From NCBI GenBank assembly GCA_905250025.1, contig CAJNOJ010000124.1, forward strand, positions 1 to 64,000: a stretch of 64,000 bases of DNA. The letters run 5' to 3'. Below the pieces are notes generated by a model. The model was not told where the DNA came from and did no database searches. It saw only the letters and a program-made list of their open reading frames with translations. The translations under genes and the position numbers were made by a program. This stretch comes from Adineta ricciae (taxonomy: Eukaryota; Rotifera; Eurotatoria; Adinetida; Adinetidae). This document shows positions 35,235 through 46,259 of the stretch, one piece after another. Position 1 is the first letter of the stretch. Every line of letters begins with the position of its first letter.

Positions 35235-36360
35235 TTGATAGTAAGCAAGTGCAAATTCATGGTAATGTCATGTAATGGAGTCTTTTCTACTATCCAAACC
35301 ATTCTATCTGTTAAGATGATTTTCGCTCAAATAACCTTACCAGTTTTATTCGTCTTTGGCTTTATCGGCGAAGTTTTGAATATCATCATTGTTGTCCGAC
35401 ATATATTTCAAACAAATAGTTGTGTGATCTACTTGCTTACTGTTTCTTATTCACATCTGATATTTATCATTTGTAATATTTTTTTCCAACTACTTATCCT
35501 TAGATAAAATTTTCACTGATCAACATTTCATGCCTTGAATTTGAATTTTCTAGCTTACAATATTGATTCATCAGTGCATTCCTTAGTTTTCTGCAAAATC
35601 AAATTTTACATTACATATCTCACATGTATTTCAACACCGAGTTTTACCATTTTGGCCAGCATTGATCGGCTACTGTGAACCTCTCTCAGTGCACGAAGGC
35701 GACTATGGACTCGGCGAAAGTTAGCTCGTCAACTCGCTGTAGGCGTGTTCGCCTTCCGAGCAACTTTTCCCATCCATGCTCTTGTTGAATCAACTATACT
35801 GACAGAAGGTGGTTGTACTCTTTGTTATATTGAAAATGATGATTGCAACACCTTCATAACCTCTATATTCAATCATTCTCAATTATCTTTCACCGCCAAT
35901 TCTCCTGAGCATTATCGGTGTGCTCACGATGATCAACGTTTGACGGAGTCAAAAACGAATCTATTCTGCAGTCATCGGTCATCCTCGTATGCAGCGAAAC
36001 GATATGCATATTCTACGTATGTTACTTTCCAAGTACTTGTCGATATTCATTGCAGTATACCTACAAGTGTTTCCCAGATATTTACAATTGAATTTTGTGT
36101 TCCTGTGCTGAAATATTATCATTTGGATGTATGGAAAGATATTAGCTAATTGATAGAAAGATGCTTGTCAACAAACTCGGCATTCATTATATTTTCGAAT
36201 AGTATTGGTCTTATTCTACATTCCCATCTGTACAGGGCTTTATATTTATACAGTCACTGGAATGTATTTCGGCAGAAACTTGAAGAAATATTCATCGGCT
36301 TATATCGTCGATTTATTGCTGTAACAAGAGCATCTGCAGCTACAGCAACCAATGTGTAAT
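35235..36360 (+). pseudogene. Rhodopsin-like GPCR, broken, copy 2
   Basis: Same receptor as copy 1 but with its own lesions. The TM1-TM2 frame (NIIIVVRHIFQTNSCVIYLL) is kept, the splice donor is lost (CCTTAGAT where copy 1 has CCGTAGAT), TM3 has a stop (ASIDRLL then TGA where copy 1 has TTA), and TM4-5 is frameshifted. A TM7/helix-8 remnant is visible near 36240-36300. Confidence 0.65.
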
Positions 36361-36406
36361 CACCACACGAAAGTTTCACAAAGTGAATTCGATAAAAATA
36401 AATTAT

Positions 36407-37105
36407 CTATAAATCCATATCATTCGTTCGATGAACTGGAGTAAACGGCAAAGTATTTTGTTGTTTACTTCTTGCTTGCGTCAAGAACTGAGGTACGAAG
36501 CCAAGATTATATAGAAAAGGCATACCAGCAGCGATATACTGTGGAACAACGCCACCTCCTGACATCCAAATAGCAGCAAAAATGCTGAGCAATACACCGC
36601 AAAGAAGATACCACAGCGGCCAAAGAATACTGGCATGTAGTGGAATAATAGAGCGTCGAGAATAGAGATAGAAAGAAAGAATACTGTTCAGTAAACAATA
36701 CAGAGATATACATATAAACATTCCAAAAGCAGCGATGATATGGAGATAAGCGTTATGTTCTAAACTGATGACAGCCATAATAAGTAGCAATATACCAGAG
36801 ATGACAGCTACAGCATGGATAAAGCATAGACTAACGTGACTGACAACGGACTGCGATTGAAAAAGATATTGTAATCGACCGAAAATAATGAATAGCATTT
36901 GTAAACACAATAAAACAAAACCAAATACAAAATAAGGATAAGCAGGACCAATTCCTAATTGCGAAATGTACGGCAATACAAATTCAGATCCACTATTCTT
37001 TAGTACTTGTCCACATACTATCAATGTTATGATGAATGTGATCACAGTTGAAAATGGTAAAATCACTAGCGACCAGTACCAGACAAGAGCTGAAAGTCGA
37101 CCCAT
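36407..37105 (-). CDS. FRAG1/DRAM/Sfk1-family six-span membrane protein, copy 2
   Basis: 232 residues, intact, differing from copy 1 at a handful of positions (for example VAP to IIP near residue 155, A to F near 61). Same six spans and family stretches (VLPYISQLGIGPAYPYF). Confidence 0.7.
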   Translation of the reverse strand: MGRLSALVWYWSLVILPFSTVITFIITLIVCGQVLKNSGSEFVLPYISQLGIGPAYPYFVFGFVLLCLQMLFIIFGRLQYLFQSQSVVSHVSLCFIHAVAVISGILLLIMAVISLEHNAYLHIIAAFGMFICISLYCLLNSILSFYLYSRRSIIPLHASILWPLWYLLCGVLLSIFAAIWMSGGGVVPQYIAAGMPFLYNLGFVPQFLTQARSKQQNTLPFTPVHRTNDMDL

Positions 37106-37654
37106 TTTCTATACTGGCAAATAACAATGATATAGAGAGAACGAGTTTAGTTGTCTTGAGATGTGCAAAACGATTAGACTAAGTCGGAATCGAATAGAAA
37201 ATAAGGAGATCGTGGTGGAATGTACATGTGCTATGTCTTTTTCTTCTCAAATAGATGTCACCGTTTCCTGTGGGGAAAAGTCGTATATTCTTCCTTCAAG
37301 TACACTCATACTACGTAGTACCATACACTGGATATAAAAGAATTTTCTAATGACGAGAAAATTATTGATCAGACGTCATGTCTTTCAAAGACTATTTCTC
37401 TTTCGTGCAGCAAGGATAAGACGATGCGTACTAAAAGCAGTATTCAGTATTGAGGACTATATGGGTTGGTTTTTTTTTCATTGTGATATCGATATTTACA
37501 ACATTCCACATTCACACATGTACGTCAAATCAGTATCTATCTATAACGATGCTAACGTTATGAGTCATGTCGTGAATAACGCATTTCGTGTATATTGTCG
37601 AAGATGTTTGGTTTTTTCCAAGAATTCTCTCTCTGCTATATAACTAGGATACAT

Positions 37655-38103
37655 ATGCGTAATTCGATATTTTTCATCATACTTGTATTCTTAAGATCTT
37701 CTGTTCTCTACCGATTACAATGACTATCGCCGGCTGGCTTACTTTTCTTAGCACTGCTGCATCTTACTTAGGCAAGCTGTTGAGCTTCGGTGGTCCCATC
37801 TCGATACCAGCAACTCTTGCCGTATATAAGTTTGATTTTAACACTTTTGTTTATCTTCTCTTTCTTGCACTCTGTTTTGCATCGGATTTGTATACAATCC
37901 TGTTGGTATTTCAAGCAGCAGTGAGCAAATTCACAGAAATTACTACAACAATTATTAACAATAATAAAGCTCAAGCTGCAGTTCTTATCGGAATAGTGGC
38001 TCTCACAATGGCTCTGTTTTACTTTCCGTCGTTCTCAGTTCTGGCGTACATAGGTTATAGGATCGTGGCTCTGGGATTCGCCATTATTCTACGCAAAACT
38101 TAG
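37655..38103 (+). pseudogene. Small secreted/membrane protein, copy 2 with broken signal peptide
   Basis: ATG 37655 opens MRNSIFFIILVFLRSS, but one base is missing relative to copy 1 (TCTTCTGTT against TCTTCCTGTT), so the signal peptide runs out of frame. The body is open from ATG 37720 (MTIAGWLTFLSTAASYLGKL) to 38103 with two hydrophobic segments; the second (AAVLIGIVALTMALFYF) is absent in copy 1. It may be made without a signal peptide, or be dead. Confidence 0.55.
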
Positions 38104-38174
38104 AACTTTCTTATGATTCGCAGTTGTAATTTTTTTCTTCATTTCTTAATACACTTATCTGATTTTTTCATCTT

Positions 38175-38350
38175 TGTGATGTAGTATGGAATTATCCACA
38201 CACACATGACGTCATTACGTATTTTCCTTGCGCGTTGTTGGACTTGTTCTCTTTTCTGTCTCTGTCTCTTTATTCAAGAACAAAGATCTTTTCTAATTAT
38301 ATATTCTGAATATATAATTCCTTGACCTTCGCATATAGCAAGACGTGACA
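38175..38350. mobile_element. Solo LTR, 176 bp, with 5 bp target-site duplication
   Basis: Copy 2 contains 176 bases absent from copy 1. They begin TGTGATGTAG, end ACGTGACA (TG...CA), and are flanked by ATCTT on both sides (38170-38174 and 38351-38355), while copy 1 has a single ATCTT at the matching site. This is what an LTR insertion followed by LTR-LTR recombination leaves. Family unknown; the ends differ from the LTR at 4794. It was inserted after the two segments separated. Confidence 0.8.
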
Positions 38351-38450
38351 ATCTTTATATATCGAGTTGCTGAAAACTTCCGTGTTCAAGGAGAAGAAGA
38401 TATACTCGTATAAACGTCGCAAATATTTTATTCCGACAAGTAAGAATAAT

Positions 38451-40212
38451 CTAAGAATACATCTGCTGCAGTGTGCGAGCAGCTTTTTCTGCTAAAGCAT
38501 ATACTGTTAAACACGGACCAGATTTCGAAATGAAGCCGGCAGGAAATATTGATGCATCGACTATTCGAAGATTATCTATACCATGAACTTTGAAATGACT
38601 GTCAACGACCGATGTTTGTTCATTTTTTCCCATAGAACAAGTCCCGAGAAAATGCTGAGCAGTAGAAACAGTATTGATGACATAAGTCGATAGATTCACT
38701 GAATTCGGTCCTGGTTGCGTTTCATTGAATGTAGCATACTGCTTCATGACAGATGTTGACATTATTCGTCGAATGTATTCGATACCATTGACAAATGTTT
38801 TAGTATCACGTTCATCTTTGAGATAAGTTAGATTTATTTTTGGTGATACCAACGGATTCGAATTGTGCAATGAAACATAGCCAGCGGGAGATTTTGGTGA
38901 GATATTAAGTATGAGTACAGTGAGTCGTTTTGTTTGTTCATCCAGTTTCAAGATGAAAAATATGTCGGGATTAGTATTTGTTGTTGTTGATTGGCTATTA
39001 ATCAAGCCAACGGGTTTCAAATCACCAAGGGAAAAGTTTTTGGTGTCATATTCGACAGTTACTACTCCATTGTCCACTAAATTTTTGCCAACTTGTTTCA
39101 ATTCATGCTTTACAGTTATATTATGTTGTCGAAGAATATCCGAATCACCGATTCCTGATAACATCAAAAGATGTGGACTGAAAAATACACCAGCAGACAG
39201 TATATACTCTTTTCTTGCAGTTCCTTTGAATAGACCGTTCGAGGTGACAAATAAAACGCTATCGACGTGCTTCGTTTTTTCATTGATTTCCAATTTAGTG
39301 ACGGTAGCCTCTGTAATTACTTTTAGATTAGAATACTTGCTCATAGTGGAACTCAAATAAGCATCACCACTCCAACTCCTCAGACCATTCGTGAACGCTG
39401 AGCCTTCAAACGAAAATCCATAATCAGACAAACCTGCTAGGTCATCGCTATACGTTTCAGATAGTTCTTGGGCGACACTTTTCCACACATTACCAAATTT
39501 CGTATCGTAATATTGTGTGATTATAATAGGGCCACTATGGCCGTGATTTTCAGACGGCGAAATCGATGCAGTTGACGTGAAGTTTTCAACCATCTTATAG
39601 TATGCAGACATATTCTGATGATGGTAGGATTGATCATTCGTGACATTGACGAAATATGTCCAATCATTTCGCATCATTTGTTCCATTCCACCACCATTAA
39701 CACCATTACCTCCGAGAGTATTCTGCACGATAGTATTCAAAACGCGCCCATTCAGATTTAAAGACGGTTCCGGAAAGAGATAATGCTTGAATTGAGGCAT
39801 ACGAAATAATTGGCTGTATGCTCGCTTTTCTCGCATCATCGGATTTAATGTATCATTGGCTCCGCTCGATATTAAGACAGTTTCAAACCCATATTCAGCT
39901 AGTCGTGCGGCTACGATGCATCCAGCGGAACCACCACCAATGATTATAAAGTCAGCAACAATATCTTCTTTCGACGATGCTTGTGTACTGCCTGAAATAG
40001 GTTCAATGTCGGTATTTAGATGGTAAGAAGAATATACTAAGTTTGAAAAAATGTGTACCTGATGCTGATGTTGATATTCGATAAGTAATGAGCGCAGTGG
40101 CCGGCACACAAACTGCGACTGTGATAAGAAAGGCCGTCAAAAGTAGAATTTTTCTAGTCTTCGGAGAGAGTTTCATTTGTCTCGTAACTGGACGTTCTGT
40201 AATTTGATCCAA
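38451..40212 (-). CDS. GMC oxidoreductase, membrane-anchored, copy 2
   Basis: Exon 1 40212-40059, exon 2 39991-38451; 564 residues, intron 67 bp. FAD motif GGGSAG, SPHLLMLSGIG, HFLGTCSMG and LRIVDASIFP are all present. The signal-anchor region has drifted more than the catalytic body, which suggests purifying selection on the enzyme part. Confidence 0.88.
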
Positions 40213-40681
40213 TAGTTGTGAATTGAAAGTAACTATAATCTTTCGTCGTTCCTGCGCAGTCGAAAAGAAAAAGAGATCGTTCTATCAGCGTGCTCTTTTT
40301 ATTTTTCTTTTAAAATTCACTTCAAAAGTAAATACTTCGTTCTTTTCTAGCGTCCCATTATCGTTGTTACGTTATAAAGACATTTATTTTATCAATAGGT
40401 TAAGTATTTTGCCATATTACCTATGATGCTACTCAACGCATTTCTTTCATTCGTCGGTGCGAACGATGATAACGACTAATTCTATTATGGAACATTTCAT
40501 AACATTATACGTATGCAAAACGCAAATGATTCATTTTCAAGTTGTGATCTCATCGTCTACTAGTGACACCTTTCTCGAAACGGCTATAGACTGTGTTTCA
40601 ACCTGTAAGAAATAAATAAAACAGCTGATTTTCTTCTAACGAATGCTATTTCATAGTTTTTATAATTTTTTTTCGTCAACA

Positions 40682-41650
40682 ATGACTTGCTTCGAAGATT
40701 TATGTAATGCTCTATTATTCGAAGTTTTCGATTATTTATCTTTCAACGAAATAGTAGAAGGCTTTCTTGGTCTTAAGGAGCGTTTTGATCAAGCTATACA
40801 TAGTTATCCCGCATTGATTGATGTAAGTAAAACGTCGGAGAACATTCTACGGGGAAAAGGACCATTTCAATGTCGAACACTCATGATGCATAGTGATGCT
40901 TCTAAGGAATTCATTCATAACATCGGTTCATACATCAACTTTCGAAGTATTCGCGCAATTGATTTTCATTATGTTGATGAATATTCAGCGCTATCAATAC
41001 TCAATGAACTGCCTATGGAACGGTTGGAGTCTATTAAAATGAGTCGTTTGAGTGGAGAAGTCCATGTGGGAAGTATCCTGCAGCAAATCTGGTCATTGAT
41101 TGCGATTGCTGGTAGAAATCAACTTGAATATTTGAATGTACAATTGGGACTAGTATGTGAAGATGAGGCACAACTTTTGTCCGATTTACCTAGTGTCAAA
41201 AGAGCGACTCTCACGGATGTGTCTGACAGCGAATTATTCATGTTTTGTTGTCATGCGTCGAATCTGTGCTCGTTAGTGGTTTCTGCGACTTATTTTACTT
41301 CAAATATCGACATGTCTGATTTGAAACTTTTTCAACTCACCCACTTGAGCTTAGTCATTCAAAAGAGATCATCCGCTAAATCTGTACATCAATTTTTGTC
41401 CAAATGTCCTAATCTGACCGATTTGGAACTCCGTTATTGGTATTCAAGAGTCGATCATGAAATGCTCGACTGTGAAAGATGGCAGAGTTTAATCGAACAG
41501 CATCTTCAGCGTCTTTCGCACTTGAGTATTCGAATTTTTAGATATATATCCATCGAACCGGATACATATTACGAATATCGCTACGAGAAATCTGAGTTTT
41601 GGTCGGAAAACAAACCGTTGTTCCAAATCAAAGTAAAACTTCTACTATAA
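40682..41650 (+). CDS. F-box-like protein, copy 2
   Basis: 322 residues starting MTCFEDLCNALLFEVFDYLS. Same F-box-like head and leucine-rich body as copy 1. Amino-acid changes are more frequent here than in the enzymes (for example QYINRYS to HYVDEYS), in keeping with fast-evolving bdelloid F-box families. Confidence 0.75.
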   Translation: MTCFEDLCNALLFEVFDYLSFNEIVEGFLGLKERFDQAIHSYPALIDVSKTSENILRGKGPFQCRTLMMHSDASKEFIHNIGSYINFRSIRAIDFHYVDEYSALSILNELPMERLESIKMSRLSGEVHVGSILQQIWSLIAIAGRNQLEYLNVQLGLVCEDEAQLLSDLPSVKRATLTDVSDSELFMFCCHASNLCSLVVSATYFTSNIDMSDLKLFQLTHLSLVIQKRSSAKSVHQFLSKCPNLTDLELRYWYSRVDHEMLDCERWQSLIEQHLQRLSHLSIRIFRYISIEPDTYYEYRYEKSEFWSENKPLFQIKVKLLL

Positions 41651-42532
41651 TTTCATCGGTAAACAAACTACCTGCGTTTATTTTAGTTTTTAGACGTCTG
41701 ACAAATGTATTCGCATGAAAAACTGTATCGAAAATCGAGAGTGCTGTATATTACTTCGGAACAATTTGCTCGTTTTCTATTTTTTTAACGTTGAAGTTTG
41801 CGCTGCACTGTTCATTTTATTCAGCACATTGAATATAATTGTGCATTGAAAGAGACATGTCCTTAAGGCACTTGATTTGTGTATTTTGCGTTCTAAATTA
41901 CATCGGTATGTATAAATACGTCCATGAGAATGTTATTATAAGCGATGAAAGAAAAAATAATACGGTTGGGTGAAATTATAAAGCAAAGTTTCAATGTCAT
42001 TCTTCTATAGAAGACTTATTCGTCATTGAAATTTATTCCGAGATATACAATAACAATTCTTACACGTTGTATAAAAGAGAGTCTAGTTTGTATATCAAGT
42101 CATTGAGTTCTTTTTCTGCGTGTTAAATACCAAGAGAAGCATATTCGATTGTTCTGTAACGTTTCAATACGAGCAAGGCGCTTTCATTGAAAGTTGAAAG
42201 TGAAAATTTATACAAAACAAATTACAATAGATCATCAAGGACGACAAGAAAGTGCTCTGATACATTTGAAACTATCGATGTCTCAAGTGGTACCACTACT
42301 GTTATGTTTTACTCCACTGCGATAAATGCAGTCAACAAAGCGTAATTTTTGTATAGCCAACTGATCGATTTCTTTCTAATAGGTTTACATTCATGCAATC
42401 GCTGATTTGTTGTTTCTATAAAAGCCGCAACGAAAAAGGATCGTGGTTTAATGATATCTATTAATAAACATGCTCCATAAAAAAAACGTAAAAAAGTCTC
42501 GCTCAACTAAAACCGAATGAGACGATAAAGTG

Positions 42533-43377
42533 TCATGTCATGCAATTACCAATTGTGATCGTTAAAATAAACATAATTAAATATGCGTTCATACTCATCG
42601 TACTAACAGAATTATATGATGTTCTTAATCCCGTCGCACTGCATGATCCTGTTCCAACATTTACAAGCGCTATGTAAGAGTTATCTAGACCTAATTGAAC
42701 ACGAATTGTTTGTCCTGCCCAGATGAGATATGTTTGAAATCCAGAAGGCATTGATTGTGTGAGAGTAACGGTCGATGGAACGTTGTTGCAAACACCATTC
42801 ACATTACCTGATAGCTGTAACTGATTGTTCGCTACTTGTGAAAGAATAATTTGATTCGTGAAACAACAACATGAAGATCGATCACATGAACTATCCATTT
42901 GAAATTTACCGATCCAATTCGGAGTGGAAGCAACTGTACCTTGAAGAGAAACAGAACGAAACATTCTATTGACAGACGTCTGAATTTTTTATTTACCTAA
43001 AGCACAATGTGTAACAGCGACTGGTACCACAATAGCAATCAAAATGATGATGCCGATTATTAGACCGATTGCAAATCCAATTAGACATAGTCTTGTGACG
43101 AAATCTTTTGGAGATTTCGTGAAAAATTTCTTCGGAGAATTTTTACTAAAATTTAAAAAAAAAAGCAATTATCGAATAGCGAAAATTTAAGTTCATACGG
43201 TGGAGGAGTTCGATATTTCCGATCAGTATCGTCCTCTTCATATTGATATTCTTGGTCGTATGCTATGGTTCGTATTGGTTCAGCTCGCACTTGACTCGGT
43301 TGTTGCAGGTCATCGAACGAGCCGGAAACAATTTCAGTCTGGTATCCATTCGCATCGTATGGATTTGCTGCTTTCAT
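42533..43377 (-). CDS. Pro-rich/TM/Cys-rich single-span protein, copy 2
   Basis: Exons 43377-43199, 43145-42997 and 42939-42533; 244 residues. Splice borders match copy 1 exactly; the intron 1 length differs slightly (A-run). The Cys cluster and membrane span are unchanged. Confidence 0.68.
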
Positions 43378-44538
43378 GTTACTAATAAATACTGAAAATG
43401 AATGTTATTTCAAAATGTGTCAAACTTGTCAGACAGAGCGATGATGTCCTTGGTTTTTTTTTCAATTTTTATTAGATTTTGACTGACCGAAAAGAATCCT
43501 TTGCTTCTCTTTTCTGTTCGTTATTTTCATTTGCTACTCATGAGCTCGTGAGCTGGTGCGTTCTAAAAGTAGAATTCTAATCCGATGTAGAGGTACTGCT
43601 TACCTTCGAGTACTTAACGTCTATAATAAAAAAGAAACTTGTGTGATCGCTCTCGTAGAGCATCAAAATAATCGCACTGATAGATTTTTCTCTTTCTCAC
43701 AAGAGCATTTATTTTGTTTGTCGGTTCTTTTCTCTCCCTCTCTCGCTTTGTTACACAGAGGTTAAGAACTGCAGCTGATTGAAAAAAGTGCATTATACCA
43801 CTATAAAAAGAAAACGAAGAATTATTACCGTTATGCAAATAAAAAAACCTTACTGAAGTGCCAGATGAGTAATTGATTTTGTTTTAGTTCGATAGTACGT
43901 GCGGATCGAAAATACCGTCCATAAACGATTTTTCATTTCTCTGGTACTATGATCTTTTGTAGTTGATAGTCGTGAAAACGATAGGATAGATAGATTTTTA
44001 TGAACTTCAAATGAGTCTGGTATGCAAGTGTGCTATACGATTAAATTTTAAATATCGGAATATTTAATGTTATTACTAATAAAGCTCCGTGAAAGATGTG
44101 AGTCAATAAACCGTAGAGTTTACTTCGATGTGATCGAATCACATTATGACTATCATGCAATCATATTCAGCTCTATGTGAGATTTTTCAGAGCTGAATAA
44201 CGGTGATGACTTGTTGAAGTCGCTTTGGAGATAAGAAATTGTATATCACTACCGACTGAATCAGAACAGGAAAAAGGCTTGGTGAGATTGCGAAAGATTT
44301 CTGATGTTTCATCACTTTTTCTGAAACCCCAGTAATTACAAAGTGAATTACACCATTGCGATAGAAACAATGGTAATTACAAAAGAAGATATAAAACAGA
44401 CGGAAAATGCTAGTCGAAGCATTTTTTCATAAGACTTTTCTTTTTCAACTTCATTGCTCACGTGAAAAAAAAAGGTAAGTGATGAAGGAATGACGGTGGA
44501 ACGTCTTGAACATAAAGCAATGCAATTGATTAGATAAG

Positions 44539-45336
44539 ATGGCTACGAAAACAAAACCAACAACTCAATCAGGAGACATGCAACTCAAGTCGAATTACAA
44601 TTCGAATAATTTCTATGAACCGAATGCAAGATTAACTTATATCCATCTCGAAAAAGGTCTCCTTCTCTTCGTGTATTTACACGAAACAAGTTCTATTCTA
44701 AAGACCAATGCTCGTATTTACAAAAAACTATGGACTGGCCAGATATGTTACCATTCTATTGTTCCAAATAACTTTCACGATCCATATTTCTGTTCGTTTG
44801 ATCATTCCGAAGCGTATGAACAATCGAATCTATGTAGAGATTGGTACATGCGGAACTGTACCCAGAAATCATGTAAAAATCAGCACTATTTCATACCAAC
44901 CAAGGCGAAGCGATATATCAACAATGAAACAGACTTGACTGTTTGGAATTTGATGCGTTTCATTCGTCAATTCTTTCGTCATTTTAAGCAATCAGTCATA
45001 GACGAAGAAGATCTTCCAGTTTTGCATCGTGAAATCGGTCTAACCATGATCAGCATTGTCAATTGTGTATGTCAAGATACAAACAAATCAGCAATGTTCT
45101 TATCGAATTCCCTCATCAATCAAACGAATAAGAAAGTTCTCAAACAACTCTCGCAAAAGTCAACATATTCTGTACCAGAGATATTTCTAACTCCGGAGAA
45201 TATTAAGTTCAATAGTAAATGGTACACTCAATCAGCAGGTAGAATTAGCATCGATTTTGAGCATTTGTCGCAAGAATTTCTCGACTATCTATCCGATCAG
45301 CTCGCAAAGTATTGCAGTGAACGATTAGAAAATTAA
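44539..45336 (+). CDS. CCCH zinc-finger-like protein, copy 2
   Basis: 265 residues; the finger CRDWYMRNCTQKSCKNQH is identical to copy 1. The start ATGGCTACGAAA and the sequence before it are conserved, as are AATAAA and the CT microsatellite after the stop. Confidence 0.65.
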   Translation: MATKTKPTTQSGDMQLKSNYNSNNFYEPNARLTYIHLEKGLLLFVYLHETSSILKTNARIYKKLWTGQICYHSIVPNNFHDPYFCSFDHSEAYEQSNLCRDWYMRNCTQKSCKNQHYFIPTKAKRYINNETDLTVWNLMRFIRQFFRHFKQSVIDEEDLPVLHREIGLTMISIVNCVCQDTNKSAMFLSNSLINQTNKKVLKQLSQKSTYSVPEIFLTPENIKFNSKWYTQSAGRISIDFEHLSQEFLDYLSDQLAKYCSERLEN

Positions 45337-45758
45337 CCGTTTTTTCTTGTGTAACGATTCGTTATTAAATTTCTGGAACTAATAAACAATCACGACTCTC
45401 TCTCTCTCTCTGCGTATTACAATAATTTTCTATTTGTTAACGAAAATCAATTGACCGATACAAATATCCGTCAATAACATTCGATATCCTAAATAAGTAA
45501 CGTTGGTTATGTTTTTTTTACGGATTAATTCAGATATTACGTGTTGTTTGATCTCATTTCATGAAAGCGTCGAATTTTATCTTCCGAGCCACGGCAGAAA
45601 AACGATTATTTAATCCTTTGTTACAAGAAAGACAAAAGCGAAAAAAGTGGATACAAATCACAGGCAATACTTTAGCACAAAAGCACTATAAATAAATATA
45701 TTCAATAATAAATAGACTCAAAGATCAATTTTCGAATGTCTGCAAACCTAAAGTAAAT

Positions 45759-46248
45759 GTGAAAACTTTGGATTTTTTTCGAAATCTATGTGTACTATTA
45801 AATGTATATGTGAAAAAAAGAAATGAAACATCTTTAAATGTTCATGAGCATCATAATTATCATGAGAAACTAGAAAATATTTCTATAAATAACATTTTTT
45901 CAATAGTTATTAATTCAGGAAATAATTTATTTATGGATAAAAATAATACTACATATTTTATTCATTATGATGATAGTCGAATATTTATATGGTTTGAAAA
46001 TCAAATAAATAAATAAAAAAATTTATTTAAATTCTGCTTTTAGACCTTGGAGTATTTTTGTAACAAATCATGAAAATATTTATATTAATGGTGATATGAT
46101 AAGAAATGTTGAGAAATGGACTTTAAATGCAAGAGAAGGTATTATTGTTATGAGTTCTCGTCAATCTTGTTATGGTTTATTTGTCGATATTGATAATTAT
46201 CTTTATTGTTCTTTAAGAATTGAAAATATAGGTGAAAATTATAAATAA
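45759..46248 (+). pseudogene. Extremely AT-rich NHL-repeat relic
   Basis: Two frames in series on the plus strand match the NHL propellers of the gene at 49-51 kb: NNTTYFIHYDDSRIFIWFEN (partner: NDTVYVVDQTNNRTLIWFNN), then, after stops near 46016, WSIFVTNHENIYI, KWTLNAREGIIVMSS and SCYGLFVDIDNYLYCSL (partner: MSIFVTTSGDMYI, GCYGLFIDINNTLYCSL). Codons are almost all A/T-ending, unlike the neighbours. It begins exactly at the right border of duplicon copy 2. Confidence 0.65.
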
Positions 46249-46259
46249 AAACAAATTTA

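Larger units (their letters stand above)
32351..45745 (+). repeat. Duplicon copy 2 (about 13.4 kb)
   Basis: Direct repeat of 11792-25215 with the same gene order and strand for all members. Copy-specific events include a solo LTR at 38175-38350 and several short deletions (for example near 35205 and 37260). The gene-free spacers mirror those of copy 1. The right border lies near 45745, where copy 2 turns into AT-rich NHL-like sequence while copy 1 runs into the polycystin-like gene. Confidence 0.93.

Noticed and set aside
37350-37643. Plus frame of 97 codons upstream of the small secreted gene in copy 2
   Set aside because: The same stretch in copy 1 has stops and indels; it is probably promoter or spacer.
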